From Rahnella ecdela (GTDB taxonomy: Bacteria > Pseudomonadota > Gammaproteobacteria > Enterobacterales > Enterobacteriaceae): a stretch of 64,000 nucleotides of DNA. The notes beneath the pieces were generated by a model, which saw nothing but the letters and a program-made list of their open reading frames with translations, did not search any database and was not told the origin of the DNA. The translations under genes and the position numbers were made by a program. Shown piece after piece: positions 10,251 to 19,300 of the stretch. The DNA lies in assembly GCF_019049625.1 (NCBI RefSeq), contig NZ_JAFMOY010000117.1:40035-104034 (forward strand), written 5' to 3'. Each line of letters begins with the position of its first letter. Positions within the stretch are counted from its first letter, which is position 1.

Positions 10251-10307
10251 ACCGTTCGCCTCTCTTTTTTTTAAGAACGTTGCGTCAGAGAGGTGGACGG
10301 TTTTTTT
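10251..10307 (+). terminator. Terminator-like hairpin with T7, plus strand
   Basis: ACCGTTCGCCTCTC (10251-10264) pairs with GAGAGGTGGACGGT (10288-10301); the two non-Watson-Crick positions are G-U pairs. A run of seven T follows directly. It lies in a gene-free region and may be the 3' end of a small RNA. Confidence 0.5.
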
Positions 10308-10434
10308 CCACGAACATCACCCCGAAATATGTTTTATTTACACACGAAAGCCTTGATAAATATTTTTATTTGATCAAATATACCTTTGCACTTCCCTAGT
10401 GTAATTACCGATATTATCCTCCTTGCATTATTTA

Positions 10435-10494
10435 CCGTTCTCTTCGCTATAACTCCCCTCTGCTCCATGTTTAGCGAAGAGAACGGATTTTTTT
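10435..10494 (+). terminator. Terminator-like hairpin, 15-bp perfect stem, plus strand
   Basis: CCGTTCTCTTCGCTA (10435-10449) and TAGCGAAGAGAACGG (10472-10486) are perfect complements with a 22-base loop, followed by A and seven T. Its left arm begins like that of the previous hairpin (TTACCGTTC in both), so the two look related. Confidence 0.55.
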
Positions 10495-10959
10495 CGCCCT
10501 TTTATTCTCACAAAACCCATGACAATTCATTAGGAATTTTCTTTACCCTCTCTATTCTCAAATAACGACATTGCCTTTCAACTATTTTACTCATCAGGGA
10601 AACGTCTCTTTAAGCTAACGTGTAAATGGGCATCATTAGTTATGCCTCGTTATTCGCGTGCGATACAACATTTATCATGCAGGATGTCGATCTTATTTAT
10701 AATAAGAGGGAAAAATTCGGATGACGACATCGTTTTATATTGAAGAAGAGTATTGCGAGCTCTTTCTCATTGCCGCTGATATTTAACATGAAAAAATCAT
10801 TTTCATGTCACTGATCCGGCGAAATGTCGCATTAAAAGAGGGGAATTGAGTCAGGAATTACCCTGCCTGCAGAAACAGTCAGGGTCAAGAGGTGGAATGT
10901 CGGATTACCGGGATGTGCGTGCTGTTGATGCTAATCGGACATCAGAGGATAAGACATCG

Positions 10960-11556
10960 TCAGAGGGGAAGTATGAACTCCGAGAATCCCTCATGCTTTT
11001 CTTGCGGGGCAAAACTGAGATGGCATTGTTCCATCAATGCAAAGACACCCGACACATCGCCGGTAAACCTGATGGATAATGGCTGGATTAACTTGCCGGT
11101 GTCGTCGAAGGCCGGATGCAGTTGAGCCTTGGGTGTATAGACCGCTTTCGCGGTGTCAGAAGATGTCCAACCGCTCTCCCAGTCTTTAGGGGGGAGCAAA
11201 TAATCCGTCCATCCCATCGTCTTGAGTGTCTCAATAAAAAAGGTGAACCTAAAAAGCGCGCTCTGATCGGCCAACGCCCCTATGCTTGAGCGATAAATGT
11301 AGTCTAATTTTTTCAGCAGGTTTGCGCCAAAACCGTAACGTTTCCCCTGACTTAGCAACCACGAAATATCTGCTGCTACGCTTTTGGGAAGGAGCCTGCG
11401 CTTTTGTGCGGTCGTCAGCCATTTCATAATGAAAAGATGTTGCTCGAGTTCGGATTGGGCTTTGCCTTGCTGTTGAGCTAATTTTACAGCAATAAGGGCG
11501 CACCAGGCGAGATGGGCCAGATCGGCGGTAGGACGAGTTTCATAACCAACGGTCAA
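10960..11556 (-). CDS. DUF2913-like protein of unknown function
   Basis: The frame is open to a GTG at 11565, but the AAGAGG ribosome site is best placed for a TTG at 11556, giving 198 residues. The sequence recalls DUF2913 proteins: an N-terminal helical part ('LAHLAWCALIAVKLAQQQGK', 'HLFIMKWLTTAQKRRLLPKSVAADI'), a Gly-rich turn and a Trp-containing C-terminal half. No signal peptide or membrane segment is seen. DUF2913 genes are scattered in Vibrio and Enterobacterales and have no known role. It stands alone: gene-free DNA flanks both sides. Family assignment is from memory of the pattern. Confidence 0.55.
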   Translation of the reverse strand: MTVGYETRPTADLAHLAWCALIAVKLAQQQGKAQSELEQHLFIMKWLTTAQKRRLLPKSVAADISWLLSQGKRYGFGANLLKKLDYIYRSSIGALADQSALFRFTFFIETLKTMGWTDYLLPPKDWESGWTSSDTAKAVYTPKAQLHPAFDDTGKLIQPLSIRFTGDVSGVFALMEQCHLSFAPQEKHEGFSEFILPL

Positions 11557-11565
11557 ACAATACAC

Positions 11566-12422
11566 CTCTTTTTAAAATGAATGGAAGCACAATGAACCTC
11601 CCCTCTCTTAGGCTCTGGTATTGCATTCGTAAGCCATACGAGGGCGTAAACTTCGTTTCCATGACAGTGACGCAATTGGCATCAGAGGCGATAGAAACAA
11701 ATGACATTATCGTGCGCTTATTCGTCACCCTTCCCGTCATTTCAGCCACGATTCTCCCCTGCAATGGGAATTATGTGAGATACACATGCCTGCATGGACA
11801 CCTAAGTTGTCTTCCCACCGAAGTGGAGTCCCGATTTTATCATTAAACATTGTCCCCAGGACTGTGATATAGGGCTCAAAATAATATAATCCTATGATTA
11901 TATTATTAAATAATTACTGTTCACATTCCCATTCGCGAGAATAGTTACTGCGCGTAATCGTGACACTGTACATAACGATTATTCGCCGTTGACTGACAGA
12001 CGTCTCGTTCAATGACAGCTTTTGCTATTTTCCAGCTGTCCATAAGTAAGATGATGTCCCCTTTAAAGGAGCGATTTGCCAACGAATAGGTCATCGATGT
12101 CCTGCGTGGGAAAGGACTGGAAGTTAAGCTTTTGAACATTCTCCGGGAGGTAACGTTCGCCTGACAAAACTGCTCTCCCATACCCTGTGAAATATGAAGA
12201 TTCAGTTCATTACAGCGCAAACCTACCGCGCCATCATGAGCTCAACCGTCACCGAAACGGGGAATTATGTGCAAAAAATTGAGTAACAGCCCTCATCAGA
12301 TTTAGCACAGGCGAAAGCTGTTGTCTTTACTACTGTTCTGGCAAATTGTCACCGTTCAATCTCGCTACAGTGCCCAAATCGCCAACGTACCCAATTCAAT
12401 CCCCCCAGCGTAAACGGGTCGG
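11566..12422. other. Intergenic stretch with only weak reading frames
   Basis: About 860 bases. Frames of 74-91 codons occur on both strands (for example minus 11945-12220) but resemble no family I know, and the one at 11577-11846 (plus) overlaps another on the opposite strand. It may hold decayed genes. Nothing can be assigned. Confidence 0.35.
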
Positions 12423-13754
12423 TTAGCAAGATGAAATAAGCGAATGCTTTTTAAGGAGCATCATCTCAATAACTTGCGTGTCCGTATGGCGCATAGCATG
12501 GCTTGCAAGCGAGGTAAGATTGTTTAAGGACTCCTCAACGTTATCGCACACAATACCGTCACTGCCCAAAACGGATGTCCCATCCAGCGCCATCAATACT
12601 GCTTTCCAGGCTGACACCGCCCCCGTTGAAACCTTCATCGCACAACTGTTCGATGCGCCATCACAGATCATACCGCTGATATCCCCAACCATGCTGTTTA
12701 TCGCCATGAGTATCACTTTGCTCTCACCCCCCAGCAACCAAGCCATTCCTGCTGCAGCGCCCATAGAGGCCGTTGTTGCAGCGCACAACGCCGACAATTT
12801 TGGCAGTTTACTGTGAATATAAATCGCGGTCAGATGTGAAAGCATTAATGCCCGGCAGAGCCTTTCTCGACCTGCTCCAAGATGTTCTGCCACCACCACG
12901 ACCGGCATGGTGGCCGCTATCCCTTGATTTCCAGAGCCTGAGTTACTCATTGCGGGCAGCGCCGCTCCCCCCATTCGTGCATCTGATGCGGCAGCCGTCC
13001 GAATCAAGATCGATGACAAAATATCGTCCCCGATCAGATGGCGACTTCGCTGTCGCATGAGAGAGGCGCCGATATGCAATCCCCAGTCGTGCCTGAGCCC
13101 TTCCAGGGACAGTTCATTATTGATCTCTGCCGCCTCGACAATGAAGTCGATATCATTAATCGGCACAGCATCAATACACTCTACGATTTGCGTCAAGGTC
13201 ACAGACGAGAAATAGGCCTGCAAAGACGCAGAATCATCACACTGCGAACCCTTTGAAAGTTTGAAGACCACTTCACTGCCTTTTTCTATCGCCGTGATAC
13301 GCGTATGATCTCCTGTAATGGTGACCGTCGCGTGTTCGTTTTCAAAAAACACCCGCGCGCGGGCATACAACGATTCAGTACAGTCAGGCTGGAGGTTAAC
13401 AGCCACTTTTCCCTGTCTCATCCAGTCTTGGGCGGTTAAAACATCCTGTGAAGTCACAGTATGCAAGACTTTCAGACCGGCCTTTGCATCACCGCATATT
13501 GCTCCCAGGACTGCCGCGACCGGCAGTCCTTTCATTCCCGACCCTGGTACGGTCACCCCCATGGCATTCTTCATCAAGTTTGGCGACACCCAGGCCTCCA
13601 CCCGTTGAGGTAAACCGGAAAGATAAGTCGTCGCCGTCGCCGCAGCGAGCGCCAGTGCGATAGGTTCAGTGCATCCCGTCGCGGGTTTCACTTCTTCCTT
13701 CACAATACGTATAAAATCATTCCACTGCTGAGGTGAAAAAGTTGTCATCATCAT
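12423..13754 (-). CDS. cyuA: L-cysteine desulfidase (UPF0597, YhaM family)
   Basis: 443 residues from the first of three consecutive ATGs at 13754, behind an AAAGG site; the long upstream extension of the frame overlaps cyuP and is not coding here. The enzyme breaks L-cysteine into sulfide, ammonia and pyruvate by way of 2-aminoacrylate, using an iron-sulfur cluster. Likely cluster cysteines are in '[14 protein letters not shown]' near the N terminus and '[13 protein letters not shown]' near the C terminus. '[27 protein letters not shown]' is a strong family signature. It follows the transporter gene cyuP by 17 bases, as in E. coli. Confidence 0.92.
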   Translation of the reverse strand: MMMTTFSPQQWNDFIRIVKEEVKPATGCTEPIALALAAATATTYLSGLPQRVEAWVSPNLMKNAMGVTVPGSGMKGLPVAAVLGAICGDAKAGLKVLHTVTSQDVLTAQDWMRQGKVAVNLQPDCTESLYARARVFFENEHATVTITGDHTRITAIEKGSEVVFKLSKGSQCDDSASLQAYFSSVTLTQIVECIDAVPINDIDFIVEAAEINNELSLEGLRHDWGLHIGASLMRQRSRHLIGDDILSSILIRTAAASDARMGGAALPAMSNSGSGNQGIAATMPVVVVAEHLGAGRERLCRALMLSHLTAIYIHSKLPKLSALCAATTASMGAAAGMAWLLGGESKVILMAINSMVGDISGMICDGASNSCAMKVSTGAVSAWKAVLMALDGTSVLGSDGIVCDNVEESLNNLTSLASHAMRHTDTQVIEMMLLKKHSLISSC

Positions 13755-13771
13755 TCGTGCCTTTATGCCGA

Positions 13772-15109
13772 TTATGCAAACGCCAGGAATGGCGAAATAC
13801 AAAGCAGGATCCCCGTGATGATAATGATCACCAGTGAGGTACCTTTGTATTTGTGTAATGCAGGAACTTTCAGAACGAGCCAAGCGGGGATCAAACACCC
13901 GACCAGACCAAAGATAGGGCTGCAGATGGAGGTGAAACTTAAGACGGGTGCATTCAGCGCCACGGCACTCCATGCAAGGAGAATGGCAAACAGCATGATC
14001 CCACGCTGCACAAAGGCTTCATTAATTTTATCTGCGGGCAACTTGCGGCGCAGGAGATTCATGACGATGCCTTGAGTGGCTTCGCGGAACCCCAGGTAAA
14101 CGCCGAAGAACGCTGTCATGACAGCAAAAATGTTCAGGATGACGCTGACAACTTTCACCCATGAGCCCCCGTCACCCATGAACTGGGCAGCAATTGCCAG
14201 CGCTGAGACATTTTGTTGATACGCTTTAAGTGCCTCGTCATGCCCCATCGCAAGGGTGTATGACACGGCATAAAAGAAGATTGTCACAAACAGAATGCCA
14301 AATGCGATATTCATGGCCCGCAGTGCCTTATGACGTGCCACTTCAATTGATTTTTCACGAGATCGATACGAAATGACCATGGGACTGAGTGTCTGAATAA
14401 ACAGTATTGATGTCAGCGTGAACGGCAAAGTAATAATGGCGTTTTTAATCAGTAGGCCCGAAGGGGGTAAAGTGCCTGCATTATAGAGGTGCCACAATCC
14501 CACCATGGAAATGCCCAGCGCGGCGACCACTAAAAGTTTGGTTAATACCATTCCTGTTGAGACTTTGAATAAGAGTTTCTCACCCCGCGAGGATATAGCC
14601 ACCAGGACACAGATAAGGATAAGGCCGTAAAATGGATTGTCGGAAAGGAGGCCTTTTGTTACGCCAAAGGTGTGGAGGTATGAAGCGCTATCATTCGTAA
14701 TTGCCGTGGAGTAAACAAACATCCAGATAACCAACATGACGAAATAAAGTGCCCCCAGCAATATCCCCCAATTCTTACCCAGGTAACCACTGATGACACT
14801 CGGATAGTCTTTGCACTCTGGTGACTCGGCCAATGTGTTTATAAATAAACGCTGAAAAAGATACATTGCCGGGTAGCCAATAACCGACGAGAGAAGAAAT
14901 ACCCATAATCCCATCAAACCCACTTGCACCGGTAAAAATACAATGCCGGCACCGATAGCCATACCTATACTAATAATGATCCATCCCCGGTCAGTACTAT
15001 CAAACCTGATCGCCTCGTGCCATTCGCTGTCTGTCATGCCCGCTCTTTTTGCTTGTGAGGAGAACGTGGGCGTGAGTTCTGTATTTGTTGTTTCCAGTGT
15101 CATAGTCAT
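13772..15109 (-). CDS. cyuP: Cysteine/serine transporter of the HAAAP family (YhaO)
   Basis: 445 residues with about eleven membrane helices, the first after a hydrophilic N-terminal tail of about 45 residues ('[23 protein letters not shown]'). The family is the proton-linked hydroxy and aromatic amino-acid permeases (SdaC, TdcC). Length and sequence match E. coli YhaO/CyuP, which imports cysteine for CyuA. The two minus-strand genes form an operon whose promoter must lie in 15110-15663, facing the ridA-like gene. Confidence 0.9.
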   Translation of the reverse strand: MTMTLETTNTELTPTFSSQAKRAGMTDSEWHEAIRFDSTDRGWIIISIGMAIGAGIVFLPVQVGLMGLWVFLLSSVIGYPAMYLFQRLFINTLAESPECKDYPSVISGYLGKNWGILLGALYFVMLVIWMFVYSTAITNDSASYLHTFGVTKGLLSDNPFYGLILICVLVAISSRGEKLLFKVSTGMVLTKLLVVAALGISMVGLWHLYNAGTLPPSGLLIKNAIITLPFTLTSILFIQTLSPMVISYRSREKSIEVARHKALRAMNIAFGILFVTIFFYAVSYTLAMGHDEALKAYQQNVSALAIAAQFMGDGGSWVKVVSVILNIFAVMTAFFGVYLGFREATQGIVMNLLRRKLPADKINEAFVQRGIMLFAILLAWSAVALNAPVLSFTSICSPIFGLVGCLIPAWLVLKVPALHKYKGTSLVIIIITGILLCISPFLAFA

Positions 15110-15663
15110 TCCTGCTTAAAAGGTAGGGTAAAAAGTTATTGTTTTTAAAATTACGCGTACTCATGGGCCAGTCGATTCGGTATTTGTTATAATGGGATAA
15201 GTATAACGGAGAGAAGAGGGAAATGTTTTCTGGATTCCATAGCAAAAAGGGCCATCCGTAGGATATTTTCCTCCTGGTAGCGATAAATAATGCCGTTTAC
15301 TTCTATAAAAATAACCTTTGCTGAAAATATATTCCACACTCCTAAACACTGACTGCAACCACTTGATTTAAATCATTATATTAAATAACACCTTTTATCT
15401 TATTACCCTCCAAAGCAGAGAGATATGTGATCTTAACTAGCAAAATATAATGTTAGTTAATTGTTTCAAAGCGCCCCAAAGTTGGACGCATATCACAACT
15501 TCATCGACCCTGCTTTGCTAAAAATTGGCAATATTCTCTTTTATGTAATCAGTTTGTTTAAATTTGAAATAATGCACTTTTTATTAGGGGTTTATAAATA
15601 ATGGTTTCCCTCAAAGATGAGGCTTAGGATTGCCCCTCAATTTATTTTTTGAGGAGTGTTGGA
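15110..15663. promoter_or_regulatory. Divergent regulatory region between cyuP and the RidA gene
   Basis: About 550 bases, AT-rich, with no gene. It must hold the promoters for both divergent transcripts. In E. coli a Lrp-type activator (CyuR) controls cyuPA; no gene for it is in this window, and I cannot point to a certain site. Confidence 0.4.
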
Positions 15664-16056
15664 ATGGCTCACGAAATTAAGACCTATAACGCACCCAGTG
15701 CTATTGGCCCCTATATTCAGGGGATCGTATTTGGAAGTCCGGGAAATATGGTGATGACCTCAGGGCAACTGCCCGTCCATCCTGAAACGGGAGAAATTCC
15801 TGAAGGGATAACCGCGCAAACCCGGCAATCACTGGAAAATGTACTGGCCATTATTGAAGCGGGAGGATTAAGTGTGAACCATATGATAAAGACGACGGTG
15901 TTCGTTAAGGATTTAAAGAGTTTCGCCTTGGTCAATGAGGCTTACCGTGCTTTTTTCATTGAACACCATACGGGTTTCCCCGCTCGTACATGTGTTGAAG
16001 TTGCCAGACTCCCTAAAGATGCATTAATTGAAATCGAGGCCATTGCCGCGCTGTGA
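15664..16056 (+). CDS. RidA-family enamine/imine deaminase
   Basis: 130 residues from the ATG at 15664 behind GAGGAG; an upstream in-frame start has no site. The C-terminal signature 'FPARTCVEVARLPKDALIEIEAIAAL' contains the conserved arginine that binds the substrate carboxylate and the closing glutamate. RidA proteins hydrolyse reactive 2-aminoacrylate-type enamines to the keto acid and ammonia. CyuA produces 2-aminoacrylate, so the divergent position next to cyuPA suggests a dedicated detoxification role. TdcF is a close relative; the housekeeping ridA is normally beside pyrI. Confidence 0.88.
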   Translation: MAHEIKTYNAPSAIGPYIQGIVFGSPGNMVMTSGQLPVHPETGEIPEGITAQTRQSLENVLAIIEAGGLSVNHMIKTTVFVKDLKSFALVNEAYRAFFIEHHTGFPARTCVEVARLPKDALIEIEAIAAL

Positions 16057-16138
16057 AACAGGATGTATTAGGATGACAAGGACGTTGTCTTGGTCAACTG
16101 TCTCTGCAGCGCTAAGTGTGATTGTTGTGACACGGTGC

Positions 16139-16175
16139 ATCCCTTTCGTATTCCGAACAGGTGAACGAAAGGGAT
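16139..16175. repeat. 11-bp inverted repeat at the boundary between cyu/rid and tra genes
   Basis: ATCCCTTTCGT (16139-16149) and ACGAAAGGGAT (16165-16175) pair perfectly with a 15-base loop. There is no T-run on either side. It lies between the convergent ridA-like and traI genes, and could slow transcription from both. Confidence 0.4.
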
Positions 16176-16315
16176 GAACTGATGCTAATAATATGTGGGA
16201 AGCCGCCCTCAGACATCACACACTCACGGCATTTTACTTTTAAAACAAAGGGTTCAGACACGATGAGTCAACGTGCCAGGGCAAATAAAAAGTGCCGCCC
16301 CGCTGAAGACCTGTT

Positions 16316-19300
16316 TCAGTTTTCATCCAAGGTCTTGTCGCTAACCCCGCCATTTTCGATCTGTTGAAAACGCTCTCTATGACGATTTTCTGACACGATA
16401 TGATTCACAGCGTCTGCTTGCTTTTGTCGTTCTGACAAATCGAAGACGGGTAACTTTCCCGAAAGACATTTTTTGTCCATACGGCTGATGACATCACTGA
16501 TCAGCGTCTTGATTTTCTCATCTGGCAACGTAGCAATTGACGAGGATTTGTCAGTCTCCCTCATAGCCCGCCCCGTTTGTTCGGCCCGTCTTTCCAGCGC
16601 TTGCCGCTGAATTTCATCTGCACGTCTCGCTTGTGTTACTTCGTTTGAGATGCAGGCATTTTCCTTCGAAAGCGCAATGTCCGTGACACCGTCTACCCAT
16701 AATTTCCCGCCGGTCATTCTCCCAGGATTCCAGGGCCGACCTTCATCAAACAGTCTGACCACAATGCCGCTTTCGGGGTGCCGTGCCGCCAGCGCCGTAC
16801 CTTCATGCATATTCTGGGCAAGACGAACCTCACCAGTACGGCTTGCCTGTAAGGCCACAAACTGGGCCTCCGGGATCCCCAATACTTGTCCCTGCGATGT
16901 CAATACATCGAGATCCAGCCCCTGCTTTAGAGGGTTTAGCCAGATACCGGCCGATTTTCCATTGCTGTCATAAACAGGAAAAGAGATATGGGGCTGGCTA
17001 TCCTGCCCCAGGGTAAGCCATCGTGCCAGCGAGTGTCCCTTTTGCAACCCTGAATGCTGGAGCAACGCTCGGCCCATTGCCACGTCCTGCAATGGCAGGG
17101 CGTGTTTTAAAAGCCGTTTCGCATTTTTTACGGCATGCTCGCTGCGCGGTACCAACACATCGTGAGCGGTACTTCTCTCTGTGACGTTGTCCATGGCTGC
17201 TATCCACGCATTGCGATTGTCGGTGTAGACCTGTACATGTTGTTTTGAACGAGAGAGCGCCACATACACCGATTCAAAACTTACCATTCGTTCACGTCCC
17301 CCATCAGTGCCTTCAAGCGCGATAGCAAACGACTCACTGGCCCCTTGCGCACCGTGTGCCGTCACGGCATATGCCAGATCGATATGACGTTGCGCCTCAT
17401 CACTTTCGGGTTTGACCGTACGGGTCTGTTCTCCATTCGTCAGCCTGATCCCCTCACGGGAGACTTCTACGACGGTCCACACACTGTTAGCGATGTAGCC
17501 ACGTTCATTGTCACTTTTTGAAAAGCGTATTTTGTCGCCCGCCCCTACGTCAATGTGATCGGATAGATAAAGAGTGAGGCCTTCGCTGGTCGCTTCACGT
17601 GGGGACAGTAATCGTGTGGTCCCCTCACTATTCCGAAGCGTAATAAGACCGCATTTGACATCAATGTCGGTAATCTGGTGATAACCCTTATCCATCAGAA
17701 CACGGGCATCACGGTGTTCTTCCCACGTGTTGATCCGTCGTAACTCGCCGTCACGGACATTGGCAGCCACCAGAATAGGAAGGCGGCGTGTCTTCCCGCT
17801 GAGCTCGCCGGCTTTTTCACGAGCAGAATGGATCTGTGCATTAATCGCCCGCCGGTCCTCATTGAGATGGGTCACAATGAGCGTTTGTCTACGTGCCTCG
17901 AATGTTCTTCCCATGTAATCGTTCACGATACAGGCATAAAGCGAGGCGGGCTGCGCTTCTTGGAGATATTTCCCTTCTGCGGCAGCGCGTTGTATTTCCT
18001 GTTCTCGCTTGCGGGTAAATTCAATCACGGAGCTTTGCGGCACCCATGCATTTTTTTGGCGGGGAACTTGCTCAGGTTTCACATGCTCAACGGTGTTCAG
18101 GGCGCCAGCCATGTCTCGGGCAATCATGCTGTAAACCGCCGGTCGCAGCGCCGGTGTTTGTCGCACAATTTCTTTCATGATCGCCACATCTGCAGCACTG
18201 CGGGCTTGTTGCAGCTTAAAGGGCTGACCTGAAGAAATCGGTTGAAGCTGACTGCTGTCGCCGCTGAAAACGGCCCGCCCACCACCGGCGGTGATCAGCG
18301 CATAGGTTTTGGCCATATCAGCATTACCAATCATTGAACTTTCATCCACCACAAACACCGTGCTGCGGTAATTGAGCGTATCCCCGTGTTTGTGCTGCAG
18401 GTCTGCATCAAAGAGAAAAGATGACAGCGTCTGCGCATCGATGCCGGCACTGCGCATTTCCCCGACGGCACGGTGAGTAGGTCCAAGCCCCACGACACGG
18501 GGTCGTATTTCCTCTGGCAAGGCGTTGATAGCCTTCATCACAGCGGTGAACTGTGTGGTTTTTCCCACGCCGGCATACCCCTGAACAGCAACAAAACGAT
18601 CGTGTGTTTCCAGGATCAGCCGGGTGGCTTTTTGTTGCCCTGCGGTCAGGCCCGTTAACACTTGGTCGGGCACGTGCGCGATGAGTGATTGGACCGCTCC
18701 CTTCCCTTCGGCAATATGGCGGATAATGCGCTTTTCGGCATCAAAAGCGCTGCGAGATATCAGTAAATCATCGCCGTACGCGTGGGAGGCACTGACTGAA
18801 ATGAGCACCCCATCATGGATTTGCTGTTTGACCTCTTTTTCAAGGACAGGGAGTGTTAACGCACTTTCGCCAAATTGCTGGGCGGTGGCGAGAAGGGAGA
18901 TACGTGAAAAGGCCAGTTTTTGGCCCTCAAGGACGGGGATGGCTAAATGGAGGGCTTGTTGCGCAGGCGTATTCAGGCGTGCTTTCTGACACATCATAGC
19001 CTCCTCTATCTTCTCCCGACCGGAGACCTCGGTGAGGTGTTGTATGACAGTGCGACAGACAAAGTGCCGGGCGAGTTTTTCCGTCGTTCTTTGCTCTTGC
19101 TGCGCGCAATACAGACACACCTGCACGCCACTTCGCGAAATTTGATTCAATGTCCTCCTGTCGAGGTCACGATTGGCGACCGCGGCAAAGACAGTGGCGG
19201 TATCGCTGACGGATCGCCCCAGGCCCTCCACCCAGGCCTGATCGACTTTGATCGCCCCAAAAGGGGACCCCGCCACGTGCAAAGATTGCGGGGTGGACTG

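Larger units (their letters stand above)
9484..10959. other. Gene-free AT-rich stretch between aga and the DUF2913-like gene
   Basis: About 1.5 kb with no convincing protein gene; base composition is clearly richer in A and T around 9880-10140 than in flanking genes. Three plus-strand terminator-like hairpins (listed separately) are the only clear structure. Reading frames up to 68 codons exist but have no ribosome site or recognisable product. Confidence 0.5.

Noticed and set aside
11945..12220. Minus-strand frame of 91 codons
   Set aside because: No ribosome site that I can support and no recognisable family; left as unassigned.
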